From Massilia putida (GTDB lineage Bacteria > Pseudomonadota > Gammaproteobacteria > Burkholderiales > Burkholderiaceae_D), in NCBI RefSeq assembly GCF_001941825.1, contig NZ_CP019038.1, positions 3,844,001 through 3,908,000 on the forward strand: 64,000 nt of DNA. The letters are read 5' to 3'. The notes beneath the pieces were generated by a model. It did no database searches, was not told the DNA's origin, and was given only the letters and a program-made list of their open reading frames with translations. This document shows, piece by piece, positions 9,217 through 18,919 of the stretch. A program made the position numbers and the translations under genes. Within the stretch, counting starts at the first letter, position 1. Each line of letters opens with the position of its first letter.

Positions 9217-9642
9217 ATGGCCACCACCTACACCATCGCCGAACTGGCACGCGAATTCGACATCACCGCACGTGCGATCCGCTTCTACGAAGACCAGGGA
9301 CTGCTCAGCCCGATGCGCGAGGGCCAGGGCGGACGCAACCGCGTCTACACCCCGCGCGACCGCACCCGGCTGAAACTGACGCTGCGCGGCAAGCGCCTGG
9401 GGCTCACCTTGTCGGAAATTAAAAGCATCATCGACATGTACGAGACGCCCAAGGACACGGTGGCCCAGATCAACCGCTTCCTCGGCGTATTGTCGCACCA
9501 GCGCGAGACGCTGGAACAGCAGCGGGCGGATATCGAGATGTCGCTGGCGGAAATTGCCGTGCATGAAGAGGAGTGCCGGCGACTGCTGGCCGAGTCCGGC
9601 GCGGCCGGGGAGCCGGTGGCCGGGGAGAAGGATGCTGCTTGA
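9217..9642 (+). CDS. liuR: MerR-family regulator of isovalerate/leucine catabolism (LiuR)
   Basis: 141 residues. The MerR winged HTH is at the N-terminus (YTIAELAREFDITARAIRFYEDQGLL, then GGRNRVYTPRDRTRLK). A dimerising coiled coil follows (LEQQRADIEMSLAEIAVHEEECRRLL). Regulators of this kind, named LiuR, control branched-chain amino acid and isovaleryl-CoA degradation genes in many Proteobacteria; position directly before liuA supports that name. Its stop codon overlaps the operator of liuA. Predicted operators occur before liuR itself, liuA and liuB, which implies autoregulation. Confidence 0.92.
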   Translation: MATTYTIAELAREFDITARAIRFYEDQGLLSPMREGQGGRNRVYTPRDRTRLKLTLRGKRLGLTLSEIKSIIDMYETPKDTVAQINRFLGVLSHQRETLEQQRADIEMSLAEIAVHEEECRRLLAESGAAGEPVAGEKDAA

Positions 9643-9644
9643 CG

Positions 9645-9660
9645 TTTACGTTAACGTCAC
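9645..9660 (+). promoter_or_regulatory. Predicted LiuR operator and promoter of liuA
   Basis: TTTACGT-TA-ACGTCAC (9645-9660) begins 3 bases after the liuR stop. TTTACG (9645-9650) could also serve as a -35 with TATCAT (9668-9673) as the -10, 17 bases apart, which would place the operator over the promoter. The liuA ATG is at 9715. Confidence 0.65.
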
Positions 9661-9714
9661 TCCGCGCTATCATCTGGCTTGGCCACCAGCCATAACCTAG
9701 AGAACGAGGACGAC

Positions 9715-10899
9715 ATGCTGCATCTCCCTGGCTTGACCTTTGACCACGGCGAAGACATCGCCGCCCTGCGCGAAGCTGTACAACAGTTCGCCGCAAGCGA
9801 AATCGCACCCCGCGCGGCGGAGATCGACCGCACCGACCAGTTCCCGATGGACCTGTGGAAAAAGATGGGCGAACTGGGCCTGCTGGGCATCACCGTCGGC
9901 GAGGAATACGGCGGCGCCAATATGGGCTATCTGGCGCACATCGTCGCCATGGAAGAGATTTCGCGCGCCTCGGCCTCCGTCGGCCTGTCGTATGGCGCCC
10001 ACTCGAACCTGTGCGTCAACCAGATCAAGCGCAACGGCAATGAAGAGCAGAAGCGCAAATACCTGCCCAAGCTGATCTCGGGCGAGCACGTCGGCGCATT
10101 GGCCATGTCCGAGCCGAACGCCGGTTCCGACGTCGTCAGCATGAAGCTGCGCGCCGAGTTGAAGGGCGACCGCTACGTCCTGAACGGCACGAAGATGTGG
10201 ATCACGAACGGTCCGGACGCCGACACCCTCGTCGTCTACGCGAAGACCGACATCGACGCCGGGCCGCGCGGCATGACCGCCTTCCTCATCGAAAAAGGCT
10301 TTAAAGGGTTCTCGATCGCACAAAAGCTGGACAAGCTCGGCATGCGCGGCTCGCACACGGGCGAGCTGGTGTTCCAGGATTGCGAAGTGCCCGTCGAAAA
10401 CGTGCTGGGCGGCGTCGGCAAGGGTGTCAACGTGCTGATGTCGGGCCTGGATTTCGAGCGTACCGTCCTGTCCGGCGGCCCGCTGGGCATCATGTCGGCG
10501 TGCATGAACGTCGTCGTTCCGTATATCCACGAGCGCAAGCAGTTTGGTCAAGCTATTGGTGAGTTCCAATTGATGCAGGGCAAAATCGCCGATATGTATT
10601 CGACGATGATGGCATGCCGCGCCTATGTCTACGCCGTCGGCCAGGCCTGCGACCGCGCATCGAACCCGGAACAAGTGCGCGCCCTGCGCAAGGACGCGGC
10701 CGGCGCCATCCTGTACAGCGCGGAAAAGGCGACGTGGATGGCCGGCGAAGCGATCCAGGCCCTGGGCGGCAATGGCTACATCAACGAGTATCCGGTGGGC
10801 CGTCTGTGGCGCGACGCCAAGCTGTACGAGATCGGCGCGGGCACCAGCGAGATCCGCCGCATGCTGATCGGGCGCGAACTGTTCAGCGAGACGATGTAG
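9715..10899 (+). CDS. liuA: Isovaleryl-CoA dehydrogenase
   Basis: 394 residues from the ATG at 9715, which has GAGGA 6 bases upstream; a TTG at 9679 would extend the frame but has no site. Standard acyl-CoA dehydrogenase folds are present: [20 protein letters not shown], the FAD-binding region around [34 protein letters not shown], and the C-terminal [18 protein letters not shown]. The EIGAGT segment and strong match to isovaleryl-CoA dehydrogenases fit oxidation of isovaleryl-CoA to 3-methylcrotonyl-CoA, with electrons passed to ETF. It follows liuR, and the next step (LiuB/LiuD) is encoded 43 kb away in this window. Confidence 0.93.
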   Translation: MLHLPGLTFDHGEDIAALREAVQQFAASEIAPRAAEIDRTDQFPMDLWKKMGELGLLGITVGEEYGGANMGYLAHIVAMEEISRASASVGLSYGAHSNLCVNQIKRNGNEEQKRKYLPKLISGEHVGALAMSEPNAGSDVVSMKLRAELKGDRYVLNGTKMWITNGPDADTLVVYAKTDIDAGPRGMTAFLIEKGFKGFSIAQKLDKLGMRGSHTGELVFQDCEVPVENVLGGVGKGVNVLMSGLDFERTVLSGGPLGIMSACMNVVVPYIHERKQFGQAIGEFQLMQGKIADMYSTMMACRAYVYAVGQACDRASNPEQVRALRKDAAGAILYSAEKATWMAGEAIQALGGNGYINEYPVGRLWRDAKLYEIGAGTSEIRRMLIGRELFSETM

Positions 10900-10984
10900 A
10901 TTTGTGGAGAGAGGAGACCGGGCGAACAACAAGATCGGCAGGAGCCGGCAGAACAACAACGCCACGTAGCCCGTAAATTAGGAA

Positions 10985-11108
10985 CGTCATTCCCGCGAAA
11001 GTGGGAATCCATACTTGGTTCAGACATAGGCAACTGCCGTGTTTTTGCGAACTCTGCATGGAGGGAATAGTGCCGGGGGGCACTATTGCCGCCTGCGCGG
11101 GAATGACG
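10985..11108. repeat. 124-bp palindromic intergenic element with 13-bp terminal inverted repeats
   Basis: CGTCATTCCCGCG (10985-10997) is the exact inverse of 11096-11108. Inside are a small hairpin ATTCCC...GGGAAT (10989-11008) and a perfect 9-bp hairpin AATAGTGCC-GGGG-GGCACTATT (11066-11087). No coding capacity. It belongs to a family of elements with CGTC(A/G)TTCCC ends seen also at 24617, 31511 and 60529. It fills most of the gap between liuA and aceK. Confidence 0.75.
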
Positions 11109-11198
11109 GATCCTAAGGTCGTGATTTTTTCTGAAACGCCGAGTTTCACATCATTCGCGGACTACAATGACCGCCCCGTCCACCGCGCGAGACGCCCG

Positions 11199-13028
11199 AT
11201 GACCCAGGCCACCTTCCCGAAGCTGCTGTCGTCCCAGATCGCCTTCGACATCGCGCGCACCATCCTCGACGGCTTCGACCGTCACTACACACTGTTCCGC
11301 CAGGCCAGCAAGACGGCCAAGACCCATTTCGAACGCGCCGACTGGACCACGGCCCAGCAGGCCGCGCGCAAGCGCATCGATTTCTACGACAAGCGCGTGC
11401 AGGAATGCGTGCATGCGCTGGAAGACGAGTACGCGCCCGAAGACCTCGACGACGACACCTGGCGCGAAACGAAGCTGCATTACATCGGCTTGCTGACGGA
11501 TCACAAGCGCCCGGAACTGGCCGAGAGCTTTTTCAATTCCGTGTGCTGCCACATCCTGCACCGCAGCTATTACCGCAACGATTTCATCTTCGTGCGCCCG
11601 GCCGTGTCGACGGAATACATCGAGACGGAAGAACCGGCCCCGACCTACCGCGTCTACTACCCCGCGGCGGACGGCCTGCGCTTCTCGTTGCGGCGCATGG
11701 TCACGAATTTCCAGCTCGACTGCCCGTTCGCCGACCTCGACCGTGACATCGCGCTCGTCGAAGCGCGCATGGCCGAGCATTTCGGTTTGCACGCACGCGA
11801 GCCGAACCAGCAGCTGCACGTGCTGTCGAGCCTATTCTTCCGCAACAAGGCCGCGTACATCGTCGGCCGCGCCATCAACGGCGCCCGCGAGCACCCGTTC
11901 GTCGTGCCCATCCTGCACGACCGCGCCGGCCGGCTGGTCCTCGACACGGTGCTGACCGACCCGGAACAGGTGATCCTGCTGTTCTCGTTCACGCGCGCCT
12001 ATTTCATGGTCGACATGGAAGTGCCCTCGGCCTTCGTGCAATTCCTGCGCAGCCTCATGCCGAAGAAGCCGCGCAGCGAAATCTATACGATCCTCGGCCT
12101 GCAAAAACAGGGCAAGACGCTGTTCTTCCGCGACTTCCTGCAGCACCTGAAGCACAGCTCCGACGCCTTCCGCATCGCGCCCGGCATCCGCGGTCTCGTG
12201 ATGCTCGTATTCGAACTGCCCTCCTTTCCGTACGTGTTCAAGGTGATCAAGGATTTTTATCCGCCACCGAAAGAGACGACGCGGGCCCGCATCAAGGAAA
12301 AATACCTGCTGGTGAAGCACCACGACCGCGTGGGCCGCATGGCGGACACGCTGGAGTACTCGGACGTGGCCTTTCCGCTGTCCCGCTTCGACGAGGAACT
12401 GCTGGCCGAGCTGCGCCGGTTCGCGCCGTCGCTCGTCGAGCTCGAGGGCGACCGCATCATCATCAAGCACCTGTACATCGAGCGGCGCATGGTGCCGCTG
12501 AATATCTTCCTGGACGACGCGCAGCGCAGCGGCAACGACGACCTCATCGAACACGGCCTGTTCGAATACGGCAATGCGATCCGCGACCTCGTCGCCGCGA
12601 ATATTTTTCCAGGCGATATGCTGTATAAAAATTTCGGCGTCACCCGACAAGGCCGCGTCGTGTTCTACGACTACGACGAGATCGAATACCTCACCGACTG
12701 CAACTTCCGCGACATCCCGCAGCCACGTAACGAGGAAGACGAGATGGCGGCCGAGCCGTGGTATCCGATCGGCAAACACGACGTCTTCCCCGAACAGTTC
12801 GCGCGCTTCCTGCTCGCGAATCCAAAGATACGCGCGGCGTTCATGAAACACCATGCCGCACTATTGACGCGCGTCTGGTGGCAGTCGCACAAGGACCGCA
12901 TCCTGGCGGGCGAAGTCGAGGACGTCTTCCCGTATCCGCAGCACATCCGGTTCCATCTCACGGACCCATCGAACCCGGCGACACCCTCGCCGCAACCCCA
13001 TTACTTGGAGACCTTACACAATGAATGA
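11199..13028 (+). CDS. aceK: Isocitrate dehydrogenase kinase/phosphatase
   Basis: 609 residues, in the AceK size range. Characteristic segments: [22 protein letters not shown], the ATP-binding loop region [22 protein letters not shown] (near residue 331), [17 protein letters not shown], and [24 protein letters not shown] carrying the catalytic Asp. The enzyme phosphorylates and dephosphorylates isocitrate dehydrogenase to divert carbon to the glyoxylate shunt during growth on acetate or acetyl-CoA-yielding substrates such as leucine. I chose the ATG at 11199 ([19 protein letters not shown]), because the longer open frame upstream reads through a repeat element. The end overlaps the next gene by 8 bases. 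Confidence 0.95.
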   Translation: MTQATFPKLLSSQIAFDIARTILDGFDRHYTLFRQASKTAKTHFERADWTTAQQAARKRIDFYDKRVQECVHALEDEYAPEDLDDDTWRETKLHYIGLLTDHKRPELAESFFNSVCCHILHRSYYRNDFIFVRPAVSTEYIETEEPAPTYRVYYPAADGLRFSLRRMVTNFQLDCPFADLDRDIALVEARMAEHFGLHAREPNQQLHVLSSLFFRNKAAYIVGRAINGAREHPFVVPILHDRAGRLVLDTVLTDPEQVILLFSFTRAYFMVDMEVPSAFVQFLRSLMPKKPRSEIYTILGLQKQGKTLFFRDFLQHLKHSSDAFRIAPGIRGLVMLVFELPSFPYVFKVIKDFYPPPKETTRARIKEKYLLVKHHDRVGRMADTLEYSDVAFPLSRFDEELLAELRRFAPSLVELEGDRIIIKHLYIERRMVPLNIFLDDAQRSGNDDLIEHGLFEYGNAIRDLVAANIFPGDMLYKNFGVTRQGRVVFYDYDEIEYLTDCNFRDIPQPRNEEDEMAAEPWYPIGKHDVFPEQFARFLLANPKIRAAFMKHHAALLTRVWWQSHKDRILAGEVEDVFPYPQHIRFHLTDPSNPATPSPQPHYLETLHNE

Positions 13029-14220
13029 TCCAATCGTTATCGTCGGCGCCGCCCGTACCCCGATGGGTGCCTTCCAGGGCGACTTTTCTTCGAAATCCGC
13101 GAGCGACCTGGGCGCCGTGGCGATCAAGGCGGCCGTCGAGCGCGCCGGCGTCGACGCGAGCCTCGTCGAGCACGTCTATTTCGGCAACTGCCTGATGGCC
13201 GGCCAGGGCCAGGCCCCGGCGCGCCAGGCGCTGATCAAGGCGGGCCTGCCGCTGTCGACGGGTGCCGTCACCCTGTCGAAGATGTGCGGCTCGGCGATGC
13301 AGGCCGCCATCTTCGCGCACGACGTGCTCAAGGCCGGCAGCGCGGACGTCGTCGTCGCGGGCGGCATGGAGTCGATGACCAATGCCCCGTACCTGATCCC
13401 GAAAGCGCGCGGCGGGTACCGCATCGGCCATGGCGTCATGTTCGACCACATGATGCTGGACGGCCTGGAAGACGCGTACTCGCGCAACGAGAAGACGGGC
13501 GAGGGCCGCTCGATGGGCACGTTCGCCGAAGAGTGCGTGGCCAAGTACGGCTTCTCGCGCGAGCAGCTGGACGCGTTCGCGATCGCATCCGTCAAGCGCG
13601 CGCAGAACGCCACCGAGTCCGGCGATTTCCAGTGGGAGATCGCACCGGTGACCGTGGCGAACCGCCTGGGCGAGACCATCATCGAGAAGGATGAAGGTCC
13701 CGTCAAGGCCAAGGTCGACAAGATCCCGACCCTGCGTCCGGCCTTCAAGAAGGACGGCGCCATCACGGCGGCGTCTTCCTCGTCGATCAACGACGGCGCC
13801 GCGGCGCTCGTCATGATGCGCGAATCGACGGCGAAGGAACTGGGCGTGACGCCGATCGCCCGCATCGTCGGCCACACGACCCACGCACAGGAACCGGACC
13901 AGTTCACGACCGCGCCGATCGGCTCGCTGCAAAAGCTGTTCAAGAAGACCGGCTGGACGCCGAAGAGCGTCGATCTCTTCGAGATCAACGAAGCGTTCGC
14001 CGCCGTGCCGATGGCCGCGATGCACGAGCTGGACATCCCGCACGACAAGATCAACATCCACGGCGGCGCCTGCGCGCTGGGCCACCCGATCGGCGCGTCG
14101 GGTGCGCGCATCATCGTGACCCTGCTGGGCGCGCTGAAAAAGACCGGCGGCAAGCGCGGCGTGGCGTCGCTGTGCATCGGCGGCGGCGAAGCCACCGCGA
14201 TGGCGATCGAGATGGTGTAA
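13021..14220 (+). CDS. Acetyl-CoA C-acetyltransferase (thiolase)
   Basis: 399 residues with the thiolase hallmarks: nucleophilic Cys in [10 protein letters not shown] (near residue 90), [12 protein letters not shown], the [16 protein letters not shown] loop with the catalytic His, and the C-terminal CIGGGEA Cys. It catalyses acetoacetyl-CoA thiolysis (or the reverse condensation), which would finish leucine degradation after HMG-CoA lyase. It overlaps aceK by 8 bases, so the two are co-transcribed. An atoB-type name is reasonable; the exact chain-length preference cannot be read from sequence. Confidence 0.92.
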   Translation: MNDPIVIVGAARTPMGAFQGDFSSKSASDLGAVAIKAAVERAGVDASLVEHVYFGNCLMAGQGQAPARQALIKAGLPLSTGAVTLSKMCGSAMQAAIFAHDVLKAGSADVVVAGGMESMTNAPYLIPKARGGYRIGHGVMFDHMMLDGLEDAYSRNEKTGEGRSMGTFAEECVAKYGFSREQLDAFAIASVKRAQNATESGDFQWEIAPVTVANRLGETIIEKDEGPVKAKVDKIPTLRPAFKKDGAITAASSSSINDGAAALVMMRESTAKELGVTPIARIVGHTTHAQEPDQFTTAPIGSLQKLFKKTGWTPKSVDLFEINEAFAAVPMAAMHELDIPHDKINIHGGACALGHPIGASGARIIVTLLGALKKTGGKRGVASLCIGGGEATAMAIEMV

Positions 14221-14231
14221 CGCCGGAGTGT

Positions 14232-14251
14232 CCTGTTAAGCAGGCGTTTTT
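14232..14251 (+). terminator. Weak intrinsic terminator after thiolase
   Basis: CCTG-TTAAG-CAGG followed by CGTTTTT, starting 12 bases after the thiolase stop. The stem is only 4 bp, so read-through is likely. Confidence 0.3.
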
Positions 14252-14255
14252 AAAA

Positions 14256-14290
14256 CACGGTATGGTGGCAAACCTGTCATTCATACCGTG
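14256..14290 (+). promoter_or_regulatory. Inverted repeat directly before the SDR ribosome site
   Basis: CACGGTATG (14256-14264) and CATACCGTG (14282-14290) are perfect 9-bp arms with a 17-base spacer. The ribosome site AAGGAA (14291-14296) follows at once. It could be an operator or a 5'-UTR hairpin affecting translation. Confidence 0.45.
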
Positions 14291-14301
14291 AAGGAAAACC
14301 T

Positions 14302-14970
14302 ATGCCAACCGCCCTCATCATCGGTGCCTCGCGCGGCATCGGCCACGAACTGGCCCGTCAATACCGCGCCGACGGCTGGCGCGTCATCGCCACCGCCCGC
14401 AAGGCCGCGGATTGCGAAGCGCTGCGCCGGCTCGGCGCGGAAGCGCACCAGGTCGACGTCACCAATGCCGAATCGATCGGTGGCCTGGGCTGGAAGCTGG
14501 ACGACGAGAAGATCGACGCCGCCTGGCTCGTCGCGGGCGTGTACGGCCCCGATCACGCCGGCTTCCCGACCGAGCAGGAATTCGACGACGTCATGCACAC
14601 GAACGTGCTGGCCGCGATGCGCATCCTGCCCATCGTCGCGCCGCTGGTCGCCGCCACGCGCGGCAAGGTGGCCGTGATCTCGTCGCGCATGGGTTCCATC
14701 GGCGAGCGCACGAGCAACCAGGGTTCCCTGTACCGCGCCAGCAAGGCCGCGCTGAATTCCGTGCTGGCCGACGCCGCGCTGACGTATGGCCCGCAGGGCG
14801 CCACGTGCCTGGCGTTCCACCCGGGCTGGGTGCAGACCGACATGGGCGGCCCGGGCGCCACGCTCACCGTGCAGCAGAGCGCGGCCGGGCTGCGCGCCGC
14901 GCTGGCCAATGCGACGCCCGCGCAGAACGGCGCCTTCCTCAACTACGACGGGACGCCGATCGCGTGGTGA
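14302..14970 (+). CDS. Short-chain dehydrogenase/reductase (SDR)
   Basis: 222 residues. Cofactor loop GASRGIG at residues 8-14; NADP preference suggested by the basic residues in VIATARKAADC; catalytic Ser in ISSRMGS, then YRASK (YxxxK). Substrate unknown. Ribosome site AAGGAA precedes the ATG. It lies between the thiolase and an acyl-CoA dehydrogenase in the same direction, so a role in acyl-chain metabolism is possible but unproven. Length is slightly shorter than classical SDRs (about 250), as in the CsgA-like subgroup. Confidence 0.88.
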   Translation: MPTALIIGASRGIGHELARQYRADGWRVIATARKAADCEALRRLGAEAHQVDVTNAESIGGLGWKLDDEKIDAAWLVAGVYGPDHAGFPTEQEFDDVMHTNVLAAMRILPIVAPLVAATRGKVAVISSRMGSIGERTSNQGSLYRASKAALNSVLADAALTYGPQGATCLAFHPGWVQTDMGGPGATLTVQQSAAGLRAALANATPAQNGAFLNYDGTPIAW

Positions 14971-15001
14971 CCGTCCACGATAACTACACTAAACGAGACA
15001 A

Positions 15002-16129
15002 ATGATTCTGACCGAAGAACACCAGATGATCCGCGACGCCCTGCGCACCTTCGCGCAGGAGCGCCTGGCGCCCAACGCCGCGCGCTGGGACCGCGAGCAC
15101 CATTTTCCCAAGGACGAGCTGAAGGAACTGGCCCAGCTGGGCGCGTTCGGCGTGGCCGTGCCCGAGCAGTACGGCGGCGCCGGCCTCGATTACGTGGCGC
15201 TGGCCCTCGTGCTGGAAGAGATCGCGGCCGGCGACGGCGGCACCTCCACCATCATTTCGGTCAACAACTGCCCCGTGTGCTCGATCGCGATGACCTACGC
15301 GAACGCCGCACAGAAGGAGCGCTGGCTCCGTCCGCTCGCGCAGGGCGACCTGCTGGGCGCCTTCGCGCTGACGGAACCGCACACGGGCAGCGACGCCGCC
15401 GCCCTGCGCACGACGGCCGTCCGCGACGGCGACCACTACGTCCTGAACGGCACCAAACAGTTCATCACGAGCGGCAAGAACGGCGACGTCGCCATCGTCA
15501 TGGCCGTCACCGACAAGGCGGCCGGCAAGAAGGGCATCAGCGCGTTCTGGGTGCCGACCGATACGCCAGGCTACATCGTTGCCGGCATCGAGCAGAAGAT
15601 GGGGCAGCACTCGTCGGACACGGCGCAGATCGTGTTCGATCAGTGCCGCATCCCCGTCGACAACCTGATCGGCGAAGAGGGGCAAGGCTACAAGATCGCG
15701 CTGTCCGGCCTGGAGGGCGGCCGCATCGGCATCGCGTCGCAATCGGTCGGCATGGCGCGCGCCGCGTTCGAGGCCGCGCTGGCGTACGCGAAGGAACGCG
15801 AGAGTTTTGGTTCGCCGATCTTCGACCACCAGGCCGTGCAGTTCCGCCTGGCCGAGATGGCGATGCAGATCGAAGCGGCGCGCCAGCTGATCCTGCACGC
15901 CGCGTCGATGAAGGACGCGGGCCTGCCCTGCCTGAAGGAAGCCGCGATGGCCAAGCTGTTCGCGTCCGAGATGGCCGAGCGCGTGGTGTCGTCGGCGATG
16001 CAGGTGTTCGGCGGCTACGGCTATGTGGCCGACTTCCCCGTCGAGCGCATCTACCGCGACGTGCGCGTGTGCCAGATCTACGAAGGCACGAGCGACATCC
16101 AGAAGATCCTGATCGCACGGGCGCTGTGA
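15002..16129 (+). CDS. Acyl-CoA dehydrogenase, short/branched chain type
   Basis: 375 residues. Typical motifs: EQYGGAGLDYVALALVLEEI, AFALTEPHTGSDAAALRT, NGTKQFITSGKNGDVAIVMA, FGGYGYVADFPVERIYRD and QIYEGTSDIQK, in which the Glu is the usual catalytic base of short-chain and isobutyryl/2-methylbutyryl-type enzymes. FAD-dependent; passes electrons to ETF. It probably handles another short or branched acyl-CoA (for example from isoleucine, valine or butyrate); the exact substrate is not decidable from sequence. It starts 31 bases after the SDR stop and its stop overlaps the GTG start of the GNAT gene. Confidence 0.93.
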   Translation: MILTEEHQMIRDALRTFAQERLAPNAARWDREHHFPKDELKELAQLGAFGVAVPEQYGGAGLDYVALALVLEEIAAGDGGTSTIISVNNCPVCSIAMTYANAAQKERWLRPLAQGDLLGAFALTEPHTGSDAAALRTTAVRDGDHYVLNGTKQFITSGKNGDVAIVMAVTDKAAGKKGISAFWVPTDTPGYIVAGIEQKMGQHSSDTAQIVFDQCRIPVDNLIGEEGQGYKIALSGLEGGRIGIASQSVGMARAAFEAALAYAKERESFGSPIFDHQAVQFRLAEMAMQIEAARQLILHAASMKDAGLPCLKEAAMAKLFASEMAERVVSSAMQVFGGYGYVADFPVERIYRDVRVCQIYEGTSDIQKILIARAL

Positions 16130-16692
16130 ACGCATCGAAGGACGACGCGACGGCATTGACGATCCGCCCGGCCGGTGAAGCCGACCTGGCGCCGTTCTTC
16201 GCCTACCTGGACGACCACCTGCGCGACAACGGCGCCGACGGCACGCCGCTGTTCCAGCCGATCGCGCCCGGCCAGCCGCGCCTGCCGGCCGGGCTGCGCA
16301 TCGCGTTCATCAAGGGCGTCGAGATCCCCGTCGGCCAACCGGGCTGGCGCCGCCTGTGGCTGGCCATCGCCCCCGGCGGCGACATCGCCGGCCACATCGA
16401 CCTGCGCGGCCGTCCCGAACCGGCCGCCACGCACCGCGCCATGCTCGGCATGGGCGTGCACCGCGTATGGCGGCGGCGCGGGCTCGGACGGCGTCTGCTC
16501 GAAACGGCGGCCCAGTGGGCGCGCACCGGGACGGACCTCGACTGGATCGATCTCGAGGTATTGTCAGAGAACGAGCCGGCCATCGAACTGTATGCGCATG
16601 CCGGTTTTACGACGGTCGCGCGCGTGGCGGACATGCTCAGGATTGCCGGGGTCAGCCATGACTTGAGTTACATGACGTTCAAGCTGCGCTAA
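16126..16692 (+). CDS. GNAT family N-acetyltransferase
   Basis: 188 residues starting at a GTG (16126) that overlaps the acyl-CoA dehydrogenase stop in a GTGA junction; no in-frame ATG is available early. The acetyl-CoA loop is visible as MGVHRVWRRRGLGRRLLETA (motif A), and motif B as LEVLSENEPAIELYAHAGF. The acceptor substrate is unknown. This is the last gene before the AT-rich island. A diverged copy of its last ~50 codons lies on the far side of that island at 21271-21447. Confidence 0.87.
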   Translation: MNASKDDATALTIRPAGEADLAPFFAYLDDHLRDNGADGTPLFQPIAPGQPRLPAGLRIAFIKGVEIPVGQPGWRRLWLAIAPGGDIAGHIDLRGRPEPAATHRAMLGMGVHRVWRRRGLGRRLLETAAQWARTGTDLDWIDLEVLSENEPAIELYAHAGFTTVARVADMLRIAGVSHDLSYMTFKLR

Positions 16693-16716
16693 TAGAAAAG
16701 GGTAGATAAAAACTGG

Positions 16717-18866
16717 TTACGCTGCCTTTACACTATTCGGTTGACGCGGCTCCTGCATTATATCTTGCACAATCTTTCCTCCGTGTAAAACGACGACACG
16801 CTCAGCCATGTGAGTGGTCTCAGGTCGGTGCGCAACGATAATGCGAGTTAACTTAAGGTTTTGTATCGCAGCGTTGACTGCCTGTTCATTCCATATGTCG
16901 AGGTGACTGGTTGCTTCGTCCAAAACAAGAATTTGTGGGTTTTTATACAACGCCCTAGCGAGCAAAATCCGCTGCTTCTGACACCGGACAAGCCCGTACC
17001 GATATCTCCAACGAGTGTATTGTAAGCCATAGGCATACTCATAATTTCTACGTCGATAGCGGCCAAACGCGCACACTGAACAACTTGTTCCTGATTAGGA
17101 TTGCTACTGAAGAAACTAATGTTGTCCGAAATCGAACCAGCAAACAACATATCATCCTGCATCACCGTACCAATCATCTGGCGGTAGTTCGCTAAACCCA
17201 AATTCGCCACCTTTACGCCACCTATGAGAATCTCGCCATTCGTAGGCTCAAGCAATCCAAGTATCAGCTTCATTAGAGTGGTTTTTCCACTGCCTGACGC
17301 ACCGGTCAAGGCAATGCATTCTCCCGGAGATATTTTGATGTCAAGATCCTTAATGATATAAGGTTCGCCATCCGCATAACGGAAAGAGATCCGGCGCAAT
17401 TCGATAGATGGAATTATGTCGAGAGGATCGATTTCATAGTTGCAGTTTATCTTCTCGGTTTGAGTTAACACAATATCGGCAACACGCTCACCATGTAGAC
17501 GTAGCATTTTAAACTCGAACAATTTATCGACTAGGCTGACTATGCGCTGACTGAACTGATCCTTATAACTAATAAAAGCAAACAGCATCCCGATAGAAAA
17601 TTTCGCATCCATTACAGCCAAGACAGCAATCCATATAACGATTATGCGTTCCGCTCCAAACAAAAAATTACTCGCAGCTTGATACGACAACCCCAACCTT
17701 GCAATTCGCAATTCTGAATTGAATTGATCCGCCAGGGCGTTTAGCCAACTAGCACACCGCTCATCATTGCGACAGAACAAACGAACACTTTGAACACCTC
17801 GAACTGACTCCAAAAAATGTGTTTGCTGCTTAGCCGAGTGAATAATCTGTTCAGACGTCGCATTTTTCAGAGGTGCGAAAATTAGCACGCGTAGTGAAAT
17901 ATATAAACCGACCGCACAACATGCTATCGCTGCAAGTTTGAAGCTATACAAGCACATTAGCACGAAAGTCCCCAGCACGAGGACGCCGTCAATCACTCCT
18001 TCGACAAACTGAATAGTTAGGCTTTTCTGCATCGCTTGGATCGAATTAAAGCGGGAGACAATATCGCCGGTGTGACGATTTTCAAAATAAGGCAGCGGTA
18101 GTTTCATCAGATGCGTAAAAGCGTTTCCCAACCACTGAAAATTGATATTCGTCGACAGTATGGTAGTTACCCATGAGCGGACAGCAGCAATCGAAGTTTG
18201 CAACATAACCAACAATAAAAATCCGCAGCCAAGCACGGTCATCATTTCATGATCGGCTGCAAGCAAGGCTTCATCGACCACCCATTGCATATAAAACGGG
18301 GCGATCAACGCGCACACCTGTAACGCAAGTCCAAGAAGCAGGACTTGGCCCAAGCTTCGTCGAAGCCCGACCACGCGCCCCATAAGGGAAAGAAGCGAAA
18401 AATCTCTCCGCTCATTTTTCGGCAAGAACTCGCTTGTTGGGGTTAGTTCTAATGCAACTCCGGTAAAATGCTTCGCGACATCAATGAGGAGTAATCGCCG
18501 CTCTCCAACACCTGGGTCGTGGATATATGCATGTGTATTAGTAACACCTCTAAGGACAACAAAGTGATTCATATCCCAATGCAGTATCGCTGGCAACCTC
18601 AACTGCGGCAGGTGCTCCATTTCAAGTTTCAATGGCCGGGGTTGAAGATTCAAGCCCTGTGCCATTGCCATCAACCCCTTCAGGGTAGCCCCTTTAAGCG
18701 AAATACAGAAACGCTGTCGCATAGTAGATAAGTCTATACGGTGGCCCCAATAAGATGTGACCATTGCAATACAAGCTAGTCCACACTCTGCGGCTTCGGT
18801 TTGCAAAATAACGGGAAGGCGCTTGGTTGACCAGAATGCCAACTGCAGAGACGAGGCAATTTTCAT
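16717..18866 (-). pseudogene. Bacteriocin exporter ABC transporter with C39 peptidase domain, frameshifted
   Basis: Minus strand. The N-terminus is a C39 double-glycine peptidase: Cys28 in QTEAAECGLAC, His101 in WDMNHFVVL, Asp117 in YIHDPG. A six-helix ABC membrane domain follows (about residues 160-440), then the nucleotide-binding domain with GASGSGKTT (about 522). The frame breaks inside the ABC signature: GDIGTGLSG is followed at about 16982 by a missing base, and the rest (QKQRILLARALY, ILVLDEATSHLD, IIVAHRPET) continues in another frame to 16717. Restoring one base gives LSGGQKQR, so this is either a recent mutation or a sequencing error. Such proteins cut GG leaders and export bacteriocins. 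It lies 53 bases after the HlyD gene. Base composition is AT-rich, unlike its neighbours outside the island. Confidence 0.88.
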
Positions 18867-18919
18867 AAGCGTTCATCTATAATAGTCGACTAAAAATTGA
18901 TCAATTAAAATCCGCAAAA

